Assembly: GCA_930367205.1 (NCBI GenBank)
Contig: OV884011.1
Coordinates: 126,003,910-126,067,909 of the forward strand
Length of the DNA: 64,000 bases
Source: Acanthosoma haemorrhoidale
Lineage: Eukaryota > Arthropoda > Insecta > Hemiptera > Acanthosomatidae
Reading direction: 5' to 3'
The notes under the pieces were generated by a model. That model worked only from the letters and a program-made list of their open reading frames with translations, did no database searches and was not told the DNA's origin. The first letter of the stretch is position 1; every line of letters begins with the position of its first letter. Below are positions 22,201 through 33,500 of this stretch, piece by piece. A program made the translations under genes and the position numbers.

Positions 22201-25200
22201 CAATTTTTTAAAATATTAATTTACAAAAACGGGCTAAGAATAAAAAAAAACTTTCACTTTAAATTAGTTATCTGGCAATACTGTGTTGAGGGTGGTTGTA
22301 AAGACTTAGGAAGAAATGTTCCATAGTATTACCATTTAACAGATTTAAAATAAAGTTTGTTTTTTTTATACTCAGCCCTTTTTTGTTGATGAGTATTTTG
22401 GTCTTAGAGCTATTCCACCATACTCACCTAGCAGTCCTGTCTTTCGGCTTGGAAAGATCGGTGACTACACAGGCCGCACCCAGGTAGAAGAGCTTGCGGC
22501 CACCAAACACTCCGTTGATGAGTGTATCGGCAAGGGTAGTCTTCCAGGCGGACACTGTCCAGTCCCAAGAGGAGAACACTTCCAGGGAGACTCCGACGAT
22601 CTGGCCTGCCAATGATACGTACATCATTGGTTTGTTGAGTCCGGTCGAGTCTCTACCGCATCCAGCCAGCAGCAATGCCAGAGCAGGGAGTGTTTCAGAA
22701 AGTGTGCTTTTCAGTGACTCCAGGCCTGAAAACGTTGGACATCAAAATTTTACTTTATGTACAGTGAGACAAACAGAAGAAAGCAAATAGCACGGTATGT
22801 TTTAAATGCGATCATCTCTCTTTAGCCACAGCAATTAAATAATTATTCGAAAATGTAGCGAAAATATGTCCTTTCCTTATATCCTCTACCCTTTGGTGAC
22901 CGATTGTTTTTCTGTGTCTTGTTATAGAAACTGATTTTGACAATTTACTGTTGGATAATGGTTGTGGCATAAACGACAAATATTTTAGGTAGAAAAAAAT
23001 TCAAATGAATTATTATTCTTTGGGCATCCCGACGATAAAAATTGGAATTTACTTTACAACTCAACACTTTATTGTCACAATATGCATTGTAGCAACCTAT
23101 CCCAGATAGCAAGATATTAACAAAATGGTAACCAGAATGTACACCTGTGTCGCAACAAAGTCAGCAGAAGTTGGCTTTTAAGAATAACTTTGCATAAGTA
23201 GTTAGCCCATTAGTGATAAAAAAAATCGACCACTACAGCTATTCTTTCTTTTTATTGAGAAGGTTTGACGGAAGCAATAAAAGATAATTAATTTGGACCA
23301 TAATGGCTAGTTATGACCAGTTGCACAAAAGGATTATACAATTAGAACCTTAGGGTGAGGGATTAACGGTTGGTATAGCACCACCACCTCAACATAAATA
23401 TCCGCCATTGCAAGATTACGCCATCTATCTGGCGAAGGTGAAATCACGGGTGGACGCCAGAGAATTTATATGTCTATTGCCAGCTAGGGTATTGATGAGG
23501 GCACGGTTCCCGGATATTAACATAGAAGACATGGGATATCCCTAGGAGATGCCAGGAGACATACGACCAAAGAATTTAAGTCTCCATTTACACGAATTGC
23601 AAGACCGAACTGTGAAATCCGCACGGCTGCATCTTCTGCACGAACGACCTACTTCGGTTAGCACGGAGGTAGATACCGCGTCTCTCAAGCCTATAGACTT
23701 CCCCGACTCAAGTCAAATCAATTACCGACGTGTTCATGTCCGTCTCAAAAAAGAAAGCTGTGAGAGTGGTGTCGCCGAAAACTACCAAGGACATAGAGGT
23801 TAAGATAAGGTACGACCTGCTTCCCATGCACCAGCAGCAGGTCCTAACACCCAAGTCAATAATCCGGGGGGAAAACCGCCACAACTTGGTATTTCATTGT
23901 TCAGCTTTCAGCCCTTTCAAAGGTATTCGTCAACACGGAGCGATCGCCAAAGACTATTAGCGGCGCTAAAACGAGAATGCCACCACCTACACCAATAAAC
24001 AACACACCTATTCTCTGCGAAGAAGCCAACGTTTGAACAAATTTCTGCTATGGTCATAGTGAGTGAGGACATCACTTTTATCAAGGAAACGAAAAAACTC
24101 CCCCGGGGGCCATGGATATCTGGCACCTCCGAAAGACATACGGATATTCCCAAATCTACCAATCCTTATGACGGTGGCACGACAAACAAAATAGAGGACC
24201 TTGGGAAAACTCCAGCAATTACTAGAGGTTAAAGAACGCCTAACATTGTAAATAGATTTATCTGTTTAGAATCTATATTTCAATTGTATAATTTTATAAC
24301 AAGGGGACATGAATTTAAGTTCTTATGATCCCTAAGGCGGGCCCCATCACTTTTTTTTTTTTGTAAGATATATGTAGACAATGTATAATGTACATTGGAT
24401 TTAGCCTATCACAATGTTAACATGTTATTAAATGTAGGCAAGCTATAGGACCCATTGTAAATAGATTCATCTGTTTAGAATCTATATTCCAATTGTATAT
24501 TTTTATAACAAGGGGGGGATACGGACCAAAGAACAAGTTTCTGTATCCTTAACGGAAACCGAAGGAGTAAGAAATACATCCCTGAGGAGCGTGGGGTAGA
24601 CGGACACGTACAGGGCATCGCTGAAGAATTGAGACAAGAGGTATGAGAAGCTTCCATCTTATTTTCCTGAAGAATGTTGAGCAGTTTTTAGAAGAGGGTC
24701 GCGGAGCACAACATAGAAACGGATGGAATAATTGTATTTCATAAAGTTAATACAGGAGCATTTACATATTTCAAGACAACTGTGAGTACGAGAATTAGTT
24801 ACATTTCCCGAAGATAGAAACAGTTATGACTACAACAATTCCCCAGGGTATTTTTAGATTAGAAGGGTTTTAATGTGTAAAGATAGTTCAAAGTAAAATA
24901 TTAATTACTTAATATATAAAATTAGGTCAAATGTATGAGTGTTTGGCTTGTCTCAGGCCCATTTCCAAGTCGATTCATACACAATGTTAAATTTTGCACA
25001 ATTTTGTTTTCTTATATTACAAAACCTGACTTTGTTAGTTTTATGTGTAACGTGGACTTAACCATTTGGTGCCACGTGGGATCATGTGTTTATTTTCGTT
25101 TTATTGACTTAAAAAATTGTCGACTACGTCTAGACACTATTTTGACTTTAGTATTGAGCCCCATCACCTAGTCCTGTACACATTGCATTGTAATTTTAAC

Positions 25201-25881
25201 TTCAAATAGAAAATTGTTTTTGTAAATATTACCTCCTTCCAATGCATCTGCGCATGCAGCACGAGGAGAACATAGTAAATATTGTTCATTGAATTTTCAT
25301 CATAAATTGTAAAAATGTTGCTGAATAAAGGGGTTTTGAAATTAAAAAAAAGAAGAAAAAAAAAGTTCACGTACGTGATCATTTTAAATATATTAACATT
25401 ACAACTCTAAGTGGTCAAATAAATAAATTTTTGTGTTTTCACATTAGGTAAAGTTTATTATTTATCATTTTTTCATATCGTTATAATATATTATTATGAT
25501 ATAAATACATAAAGTTATATTTAAATCACACTTATTGCTAGATAGTATAAAAATACATATCAATTGTCTTAGTCGAGCTAGATTGCTCTTCACCAAATAT
25601 GAATAAATTTGGCGGAGCATGTGGTTTAAAAAAATGGGGTGGCGAAATATTATCTACAATTTATATATGAATAATACTTGATTATACTGTTTACCAGCCG
25701 CGTTGGCGAGGAGAATGGTGTCGTTACAGATGTAATGGATGATGGATTCTGGTTCTTCAAGGGGACTGCAGGTCTTTTGCAAGATGAATTCTTGGATCAG
25801 CACGGAGTAAATCGAAATTGCGAAGGTGTACACGAAAACAGCGGGTTCACAGCTGAACTCGTACCAGGTAGGCCTCGTCAT
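16276..25881 (-). CDS. SLC46-family (proton-coupled folate transporter-like) MFS transporter
   Basis: Multi-pass plasma or lysosomal membrane protein of the SLC46/PCFT branch of the major facilitator superfamily, predicted to import small organic anions with protons; the substrate cannot be read from sequence. Exons on the minus strand: 25881-25695, 22725-22428, 21505-21216, 19921-19820, 17529-17392, 17317-17234, 17154-16998, 16381-16276. Phases agree at all seven junctions, giving 453 residues, normal for the family. Exon 1 has the family start EPAVFVYTFAISIYSVLIQ and first membrane helix. Exon 2 ends in the SLC46 signature GGRKLFYLGAACVVTDLSK then DRTAR. Hydrophobic helices continue through exon 7, and exon 8 is a polar cytoplasmic tail. 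Introns 5 and 6 are tiny (74 and 79 bases). Intron 1 holds retroelement debris, intron 4 a dead mariner. A 601-codon hAT lies 454 bases upstream. Confidence 0.88.
17613..18823 (+). mobile_element. mariner element, inactive
   Basis: Terminal inverted repeats of about 28 bases (TTAGGTTGGTGCG at the left, its complement at the right) enclose 1,211 bases, flanked by a TA duplication at 17,611-17,612 and 18,824-18,825. That is the normal size and target for Tc1/mariner. It sits in intron 4 of the SLC46 gene in the opposite orientation. Both ends are intact, so the copy could still respond to a transposase in trans. Confidence 0.95.
17869..18720 (+). pseudogene. mariner transposase remnant (D,D34D)
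   Basis: The first open stretch (17,869-18,108) encodes the helix-turn-helix region, with SSRELAARMEVDHTTILRHL. The catalytic aspartates are at 18,193 (CDEKW), 18,461 (LLHDNTRPH) and 18,566 (SSTDFHLF); the last two are separated by exactly 34 residues, as in mariner. A stop after 18,108 and a frameshift near 18,400 (the first and second Asp are in different frames) break the protein. The N-terminal codons upstream of 17,869 are unreadable. Confidence 0.9.
18912..18924 (+). repeat. G13 homopolymer
   Basis: Thirteen G followed by A and four more G, in intron 4 of the SLC46 gene. The length is uncertain in any assembly. Confidence 0.8.
23303..24231 (+). pseudogene. Unclassified retroelement-like coding remnant
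   Basis: A GC-richer block inside intron 1 of the SLC46 gene reads as a broken protein. It starts at ATG 23,303 (MASYDQLHKRIIQLEP), continues after a stop with APPPQHKYPPLQDYAIYLAK and RFPDINIEDMGYP, then shifts frame (23,549-23,803, 23,730-23,960, 24,050-24,232). The composition contrasts with the AT-rich intron and the jockey 3' tail follows directly. This suggests a gag/ORF1-type region of a retroelement. No zinc knuckle, RT or protease motif is visible, so the family is not assigned. Confidence 0.45.
24240..24515 (+). repeat. Tandem partial copies of the jockey 3' tail
   Basis: The tail block (CATTGTAAATAGATT, TGTTTAGAATCTATATT, TATAACAAGGGG) occurs twice, ending near 24,304 and 24,515. 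The second is preceded by the 3' UTR block GGGCCCCATCAC, a T-run and AATGTATAATGTACATT. Reiterated 3' tails can arise by template slippage during reverse transcription or by unequal exchange. Confidence 0.7.
24540..24900 (+). repeat. Dispersed repeat family X, copy 2
   Basis: Matches 9,936-10,290 (see that entry). It too lies directly 3' of a jockey tail. Confidence 0.6.
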
Positions 25882-26326
25882 GGTGGTTCTAGTGCAGATC
25901 TGACACGACTGTCCGAGTCATTATCTTATCTTAAGCAGTACTCTTCAGCAGATCTTCGCGATCTGTACATGAATCATTTCTGTGAGTTGTTCTGTCTGTG
26001 AGTATGTTTTAATTTTGAATAGGATAGTGTATTTTTTACTGAGCAGGCCATTGAAAAGTACTCTCTTTTCCTGAGAATTCCTTCAAATTAAAGAATTTTA
26101 CATTTTACTGGAAATTGATTAGTATTAGCACGTTAAATGATAGCACCGACAACCAGCATTGCAGTTACTGTGGTTATGAGAATTAGAAAAGGGATGTCAA
26201 GAACTAAAAATGTAACAAAATGAAAAAAAAGTGTAAAAGAAATTATTATACAACACAGTCTCCTGAGAATATTATAAAGATAGCAAATAAGCTGTTTCTA
26301 GCTGATGTAAAATATAGTACATGATG
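25882..26326. other. SLC46 gene 5' flank
   Basis: No coding sequence. It should contain the SLC46 5' UTR/promoter, now separated from further upstream DNA by the hAT insertion. Confidence 0.4.
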
Positions 26327-26506
26327 ATTTAAATCGTATGTGGGCAACAGCCGCCCCGCGGGCCGGATCCGGCCCGCTGTAAGATTTGATCCGGCCCGCG
26401 AGACATTTTGCAAAACCCAATTTAAAAAAAAAAAATACACTACTTACTCATACTCATGGAATCAAGTGAGCGAGCAAGCCGAGTGGCGGTGATCATCAAA
26501 GAGTGA

Positions 26507-26548
26507 GGCGGCAAACATCAAAGTTCAAAGCCATTGATGTTTGCCGCC
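26507..26548. repeat. 15-bp perfect stem in the hAT leader
   Basis: GGCGGCAAACATCAA (26,507-26,521) and its exact complement (26,534-26,548) are separated by 12 bases. It lies between the hAT left end and the transposase ATG and is GC-rich compared with the surroundings. It may be a subterminal transposase site or a leader hairpin. Confidence 0.75.
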
Positions 26549-26775
26549 ACACTGGCGGCGCAACAAAGGATTATTGCTTCGCAATTGTATTGTTCTACAC
26601 TAGACGATTCTAGATCATTCCTTCATTTTGCCTATATAAGCGGGTGGATGGCCGGAACTTAGTTCAGTCCTATTCGAGCTACCGTGGTGATAAGTTTGCT
26701 TTGTGACTTTGTGTGCATCTTGAGTGCTTACTAATTATACCTATTTTCTTATTAAGTTTATCGAACGATAAGTAA

Positions 26776-28581
26776 ATGAAAATGATGTCTGGTGGAAGGA
26801 AACGAAAAGTAGATGCAGAGGGTCGCCAGTTTCAAGAAAAATGGACTGAAGAATTCTTCTTTATCTTGCACAATGGTAAGCCTATTTGTTTGATGTGTAA
26901 TGAATCCATTTCGGTGATGAAAGAATTCAATATAAAGAGGCATTACTCAACTAAGCATCCTACGCTGCTCTCACTGACAGGACAAATAAGAAAAGACAAA
27001 ATCCAGAAACTTACCGCAAATTTGGAAAAACAGCAGCAAATATTTCATAGACAAAGAACACAACTTGATAATGTTGTGAAAGCTAGTTTTATAGTTAGTT
27101 CAAAATTGGCAAAGTCATTGAAACCATTTGCCGAAGGAGAATTTATCAAGGAGTGTATGTCAGAAGTTTGCAGTGTTTTGTGTCCTGAAAAGAAAAATGA
27201 ATTTGAAAAAATTAGTTTGTCAAGACGAACCGTTGTACGACGTATAGAAATGATGGCTAATGATATAAAAACAACATTGACTGGCCGTATGACTGGTATT
27301 GAATCATTTTCCATAGCATTAGACGAGAGCACCGATTTGTCTGACATAGCTCAACTGGCTATATTTATTCGAGGTGTTGATAAAGAATTCACTATTACTG
27401 AGGAATTGCTTGCTTTACAGCCGCTAAAAGGAACCACTACAGGAGAGGACATTTTTAATGAAGTTCAAAAGGTATTCACAAGTTTTGGCTTGCCATGGTC
27501 GAAATTAGTTGGAGTATGCACAGATGGTGCACCTTCTATGGTCGGCTTACGTAAAGGTTTCATCGGAATTTTGAATGAAAAAGCAACTGAATTAAATGTG
27601 CAAAAAGATGGTTTGATAGTCCTTCATTGCATTATCCACCAACAGAACTTGTGTTCTAAGTCCATTCGACTCCAGAATGTTATGAATGTGGTAGTAAAAA
27701 CCATCAATTTTATTCGATCCCGAGGGCTTAACCATCGTCAGTTCAAGGCGTTTTTGGATGAAATATCAGCCGAGTATGACGACGTAACATATTATTGTGA
27801 AGTCAGATGGCTAAGCAAAGGGAAAATGCTGAAACGGTTTTACGAGCTTAGAAATGAGATAGCAGAATTTATGCAAATAAAAGATAAACCACTATCTGAA
27901 TTGAGTGACGCAAAATGGATATGTGACTTAGCATTTCTTGTCGACCTTACAGGCCATTTGAATGATTTAAATTTGAAACTTCAAAAACAAGGACAGTTAG
28001 TAAATGATTTGTACAGCCATTTGAAAGCGTTTCAGAACAAAATCCGCTTGTGGGAGGCACATATGCTGTCTGGTAACAGTTACCATTTCACCACGCTCTC
28101 TGCGTATGAAAATATTGCTTACGCTCAATATGCTGAAGAACTCAAGTTACTGTCGGAGCAATTTTCGATCAGATTTAGCGATTTCAAACACATGGAAGAC
28201 TGTTTCAATTTATTTGCTACTCCAACAAAAAGTAATGTACAAAATGCTCCAATACACTTGCAAATGGAGTTGATCGAGATTCAAGAAAACTCACTCCTAA
28301 AATCTAAATTTGAAGACGTGGAGTTGTGCGATTTCTACAAAAAATACCTCGAAGAAGACCATTTTCCGCAGCTTAGAAAATTTGCAAGAAGATTGATTTG
28401 TGCGTTTGGCAGTACTTATAAATGCGAACAGTTCTTTTCATTGATGAAAGTTAATAAATCAAAACATCGTACAAGGCTGACTGACGATAATTTGGAAAAT
28501 TCTTTACGTCTTTGTACCAGTGGAATTAATCCAAACATCGATGAATTAGTTTCCCAAATTCAAGCTCAAGTGTCTCATTGA
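26776..28581 (+). CDS. hAT transposase (GTF2IRD2/ZBED-like lineage)
   Basis: 601 residues, no internal stop. A degenerate BED-type zinc finger occupies residues 38-61 (C38, C41, H56, H61). The RNase H-like core shows D183 in ALDEST, D250 in CTDGAPSM and E551 in CEQFF, the expected D,D,E triad. Between them lies the hAT insertion domain, starting with HCIIHQQNLC (284-293). The C-terminus carries the hAT dimerisation region (FGSTYKCEQFFSLMKVNKSK). The sequence resembles the transposase family from which vertebrate GTF2IRD2 and ZBED-type genes were domesticated. All key residues are present, so this copy may encode active protein. Unlike a domesticated gene, it still sits between TIRs and a clean target duplication. 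Confidence 0.95.
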   Translation: MKMMSGGRKRKVDAEGRQFQEKWTEEFFFILHNGKPICLMCNESISVMKEFNIKRHYSTKHPTLLSLTGQIRKDKIQKLTANLEKQQQIFHRQRTQLDNVVKASFIVSSKLAKSLKPFAEGEFIKECMSEVCSVLCPEKKNEFEKISLSRRTVVRRIEMMANDIKTTLTGRMTGIESFSIALDESTDLSDIAQLAIFIRGVDKEFTITEELLALQPLKGTTTGEDIFNEVQKVFTSFGLPWSKLVGVCTDGAPSMVGLRKGFIGILNEKATELNVQKDGLIVLHCIIHQQNLCSKSIRLQNVMNVVVKTINFIRSRGLNHRQFKAFLDEISAEYDDVTYYCEVRWLSKGKMLKRFYELRNEIAEFMQIKDKPLSELSDAKWICDLAFLVDLTGHLNDLNLKLQKQGQLVNDLYSHLKAFQNKIRLWEAHMLSGNSYHFTTLSAYENIAYAQYAEELKLLSEQFSIRFSDFKHMEDCFNLFATPTKSNVQNAPIHLQMELIEIQENSLLKSKFEDVELCDFYKKYLEEDHFPQLRKFARRLICAFGSTYKCEQFFSLMKVNKSKHRTRLTDDNLENSLRLCTSGINPNIDELVSQIQAQVSH

Positions 28582-28859
28582 TTTCGGTGTCGCTATTTAA
28601 CTTTCGTAGTTTGTAACAATTCTAAATTTAACGATTTAATTTAATGCTGTAGGTACCTATTTTTTCATTTCATTTTGTTATTTTAATAAATTGTGTTGTA
28701 ATAACATTGTCGTATTATTTCATGGCTGACTGATATCTATCGCTAAAAATTATGAACACTACTTTAAAATGCACTACTTTTAAACGCGGCCCGCGAACGT
28801 ATTTGCACACTAAAGTTTGGCCCATAACATGTCAAAGGTTGCCCATACCTGATTTAAAT

Positions 28860-29445
28860 CATATAACCAGTCTATCATAGCATCTGTTTTTAAACTGTAA
28901 GGTAAGATGAAGAGGATAAAAATAAGCAAATAATTGTGAAATTAATAGAAATAAATAACGTTTACTAATAATAACAACCGGTGAGTATATAATATAGTAC
29001 AACATCCATGCCTAGATTAAATAAAAGGATGAATAATAATAAAATTCAGTGGATGGCTTGTGTAAAAAGGACATGGGAAGCAGGGTGAGAACTGTCGTTA
29101 ATATGTTTGGTAGCTTGGATTGGAAAGGTACGGAGTGGTGGTAATATGGAAAAGGAATCCGAGTATTGATGTTAGATCCTGAGATATGGAGAATATTACT
29201 TCAAATGTGGCCATCTCGAGTGGCAAGGCCTGTGATGACTAAAACCACCCAGCCCAACCACCACCTGGACTGCTCTCCATACGTAGCAATGGAGAAAAGT
29301 ATGATCCTTACGAGTTGATACATGAAGGTGGCGCATATGAGGTGAAATTCTCACCTGGGAGCTCTATAAAAGTTACGATGGCAAAAGGACAAATTAGTCA
29401 CCTAACAATATCAACAATGGAAATGAAAATAGCTTAATAATACAA
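28860..29445. other. Intergenic, no gene seen
   Basis: No supported ORF. The latter half (29,090-29,400) is slightly GC-richer and may be old repeat DNA, unassigned. Confidence 0.4.
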
Positions 29446-30350
29446 AAGAAACGGGCAAACCGGTTTTCATTTTTCTAGCTGTAAATAAGGAAAACAGTGA
29501 TAAGGAATGAATGAGAATGGATAGAACTTTCTTTCAGGAAATGAAATATTGGGGAGACTAGAAGGAACGCCGTCCATTGTAAATAGATTTATCTGTTTAG
29601 AATCTATATTTCAATTGTATTATTTTTTAACAAGAGGACATGGATTTAAGTTATTATGATCCCTAAGGTGGGCCCCATCACTTTTTTTTTTTGAAAGATA
29701 AATGTAGACAATGTATAATGTATATTGGATATAATATATGCAAAAAAAATGGGTTTTCTTTTTTTCTTAGCTCTTAAACTTATAAAATAGGATGTGGGAA
29801 AAATAAAGGAAAATTATTTTGGGCTAATGAGTGCCTTTCACTAAGGGGAGTCCCCCATTTGAAGGATGTATGAGAAGGATATAGGGTGTGGAATGCCTAA
29901 AGGAGGCGAGTGGAATCTGGAAGGTAGTGAGAGTCTACCGAGGGTGGAGCCTAGGGGTACCTAGGCAATGGTTTGTAGTCGGCCAGGTCAAGCCTGGCCC
30001 GCCCCGGAAGGGCCTGAAATAAGTCGGCCTCTCGGTCGGAAGGTTGACCCTGCTTAAACAGGTAGATGGGGTCTTGTAGCTTCGGTAGCTTCGGAGATCG
30101 GCCTCGATCTCTCGGCTGGGTGTAGATGAAAGTAGGTCCGTCAGTCTCCGTCAGGGGGCTAGTGAAGTAGGTGTCCGAGGCTGAAGAATTTCTTCCTAAC
30201 CCTCTTTAACTTCTTGCAGAGATGTGTTGTGAAAACGGCAAACCTGTTTTCATTATTCTAGCTGTAAATAAGGAAAACAGTGATAAGGAATGAATGAGAA
30301 TGGATAGAACTTTCTTTCAGGTAATGAAATATTTGGGAGACTAGAAGGAA
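29446..30350. repeat. 120-bp direct repeats enclosing a 660-bp insert
   Basis: Copies at 29,446-29,567 and 30,232-30,350 are highly similar (shared runs AGCTGTAAATAAGGAAAAC and GAATGGATAGAACTTTCTTT). The DNA between them starts with the jockey 3' tail (29,570-29,640), its 3' UTR block to about 29,735, and then a GC-rich stretch related to 48,240-48,500. It could be a recombination-derived duplication or a very small LTR-type element. The repeats lack TG...CA ends. Confidence 0.75.
29570..29735 (+). repeat. Jockey-family 3' tail fragment
   Basis: Same blocks and order as at 24,246-24,400: CATTGTAAATAGATT, AACAAG-GGACATG, GTGGGCCCCATCAC, T-run, AATGTATAATGTA. Confidence 0.7.
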
Positions 30351-30572
30351 AGACCAAAAATGACATATTTTTAATTAGATCAAGAAGCTCCTATATCATC
30401 CAAAATAAAAAAGCGAAGCAGGGAGCCAAAACTGCGAATTCAGAGACGTAAATGAACAAATAGTGAATATATTATGGAGATGTAAGAACAAAAATAAATC
30501 TGAGATGATCATTTACTGTTTGAAAGCCTGCAGATCACTTTCGTGTTAATGAATCTAACTTGTTTAGTCACA

Positions 30573-33500
30573 AAAGCCTTGGTTACACGGTGAACTTTTA
30601 CTGTCAATACCGCGGCAGTTAACAACTGTGCCAGCAACTGCCATGGTGTAAACAGTCTCTTCCATCTCTTCCAAGGAGATGCCAGTTTTAGCGAGATAGG
30701 CAGAGAATCCCACTAGGAGGGACAGCGCCGGACTATGACATAGCAAGGTTAGGGAAGAGCGATGCAGAGGTTTTCATAAATGAGAAGGCCAAATCTTGAA
30801 ACCAGCGCAGTTGCAAGTACTAGTCCAAAGGCGAGCCAATCAGCTTTAATCAAATGTCGGCCGAAACTAGGGGGTATATATAGCCCAAAGCAGCCAATCG
30901 CATTGCAGGCCTGGAAAAGGCTGGAAGGTTCTAGAACAGGACCAGCCCCTCCGTTGCCTGAATTATAGGAACCCCTGGCATCCTCTGAACTCGTCTGCAG
31001 CTATGTCATCTATTGTTTACCATATTTACACTGATATGACTTATATTACATTATATGGTTTGATAATATTATTTACATTTGTTTACAACATATTATAACT
31101 AATTTACAATATATAAAATAGAGTAGAGGGTGATTTATCTTATGTAGTTAGCGGTCGCTACATGTATCTACGTTTACATGACAGCATTTACTGTCGCACA
31201 ATTAGGTTTGACCTGATAGTTGACAATACCTGTCGTGGCAGTTAATGATGTCATGATGTCACCTGCCATATTTATATGCCTTTACATTGAATTATCACGC
31301 CTTATCCCCCATTTTACGCGCGGGAAAACATTGTGGCGGTTGTGATTGTTTTGATAGTTTCTGAATATTGTTTTTTTATGTCTGCGCTTGGAATGGAAAG
31401 TGAGTAATACCAGCGTTTTAATAGTACTTAATTCTCGGAGCAGTATCAAAGGTCCTCCTGTTTATAGAGGAAATTTGATCCTGAGTTAGCGGCAGAGAGA
31501 TCCCTCCTTCAACGCTTCAATGTTGGTACAACAAAGGAATAGAAGCACAAAAATTGATTCCTCTTAGTTTATTTCTTCCGAGATTCCAATTTCTAGTTCA
31601 CATTCTTTTTTTTTATTAGTATGCCGTTTAATTTTTATAATTTCCAAACAGCCGCAGCACTTGCAGCCGCCAATTCTATATTTTTCCAACTGACTGTCAT
31701 TGAGTAGACAAGGTCACTACGCATCTGCCACACTGTGTGGTCAGTGACAGTAATACCACGACAGAAAACTGCCCCCGTGTAAATCCCGCCTAAACCAATA
31801 ATAACCTTGGCTACTCGTCTGAAAAAATAAACACTATGTTGTTATTAAATAGGTGGAAAAATAAAGTATGATTCTCGAGCATCTCTTCAGACACTTGCAA
31901 AAGGAAGGCTGCATGTTTATCCAAACACACAACATGCTCTGTTATCTTACGACCCAACTTCCGCTACTTCCCTTCCACTGGTAAAACAAATATATCGCAC
32001 GACGCATGACTGGCCAATTAATGATAACTACAAGTTTATTCTATTGCAAAATACCTGAAGGTTACTTAACAGAAGGTTTTTATTATTCAGCTGTATTCTA
32101 TCAATCTCTTAATTCGTATACTAAAACATGTACCTAAGATTGTTTAGTAAACTCATAGTCTGACGATCTGTCAATCTGATTAATGATGATAAAACAGTAT
32201 AATTGTTGATACGAACAATGAAAATAACAAAATGTAAAATTTACCTTTTTAGCTACGTAAAAGACGTATCAACTAGAAAACGCAAATTGTTGTCTACAGC
32301 AATTGTTCTCAACCTTTCTTGGCTTCTAAATTCAAGGTTAACTATGAACTCCCACTTTAAAAATTAATGTATGCAGGTAACTAAAATAATGTAAGGGAAT
32401 AATACACTCGAGTCTGCCTGTATGTCCTCTTACTAACAGTAGTCTAAATTTTAGTTTAATACTTTTGGTGGGGGGATCCCTACTCCAATATTCTCCTTAG
32501 TTCTGCCTGTTTACAAATCTAAAATATAAAATTTGGATTATTCTCCTTATCAGGAAAATTAATTAAAATATCAATGGTACTTCACTTTTGTTAGACAAAA
32601 CTCAAATATTTACGTTGGTTTTCCTTTTAATTGAAAAAATAAATCTTTAATGATGCTATCTTTAATTATCATATATGTGAATTTCAGAGACAATGACTAG
32701 TTTTTTTTTTGGTTTTTGTTTTGGTTAAAGTTATCGTTAGTCTCCTTATTTAAGCTATGCCAAAAAATAAAAAATCAACTTTCAAGGGTTTTGAGTTAAT
32801 AAATTGACATTACATAATAGCTACGAAATAATTGCTGTACACTTTTTATCCTCATCTCTGTGCAAGGTCACTAAACCCTAAAGCTATTCCTTAATTTAAT
32901 TACTTCAGTTTTCCAGAAAATTGGACATTTCTGATGCACGCCACCCAGCGAAGCCGCGGCGGATATTTGCACGATGTTATATTCCATACATAATGGCTTC
33001 TATAGGCCTTTCGAACGAATAAAACATTTTGATGATATCTCACACACACTTTGTTTTATTTAAATTTAAAGATAGAAAGCGCTTAATGAAAGACCCTCTA
33101 GAAGAGAATAAATAGTAGATGGTGCTTTCACCATCCCGGTATGTGTCATGATTGTCCCCCCCCCCCCACTTGTTTATACAAATATACTGACTATCCATCA
33201 CTGAATAGTACATGAAGATGGCGGCATAAGACCTCGTACTGGTTCACAAATGTACGACCAATCAGTGACGTACCTGTAATATGATAATGCATCATATATA
33301 ATGTTACATAAACAAATAAAAGTAATATCTTTTAACACAACATAGTCTTTGTTTCCTTTCCTGAATAAGTTCCTACGTTTTTTTTTATGTATATTACGAA
33401 TTTGAAGTAAAAACTTCCGACATTTGCATATTAAAAACATCGACTCTCTATTCTGCGCACTACTATTTCCTGAACTTTAAACTCAAAATCTAGATACCAA

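Larger units (their letters stand above)
26335..28851 (+). mobile_element. hAT DNA transposon, structurally complete
   Basis: A 2,517-bp element flanked by the perfect 8-bp duplication ATTTAAAT at 26,327-26,334 and 28,852-28,859, the hAT hallmark. The left end is CGTATGTGGGCAAC; the right end read inward is CAGGTATGGGCAACC, so the termini match but the outermost bases of the left end have drifted. Subterminal GC-rich GGCCCGC motifs occur near both ends. It encodes a single uninterrupted transposase and looks young compared with everything else in the window. Confidence 0.96.
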
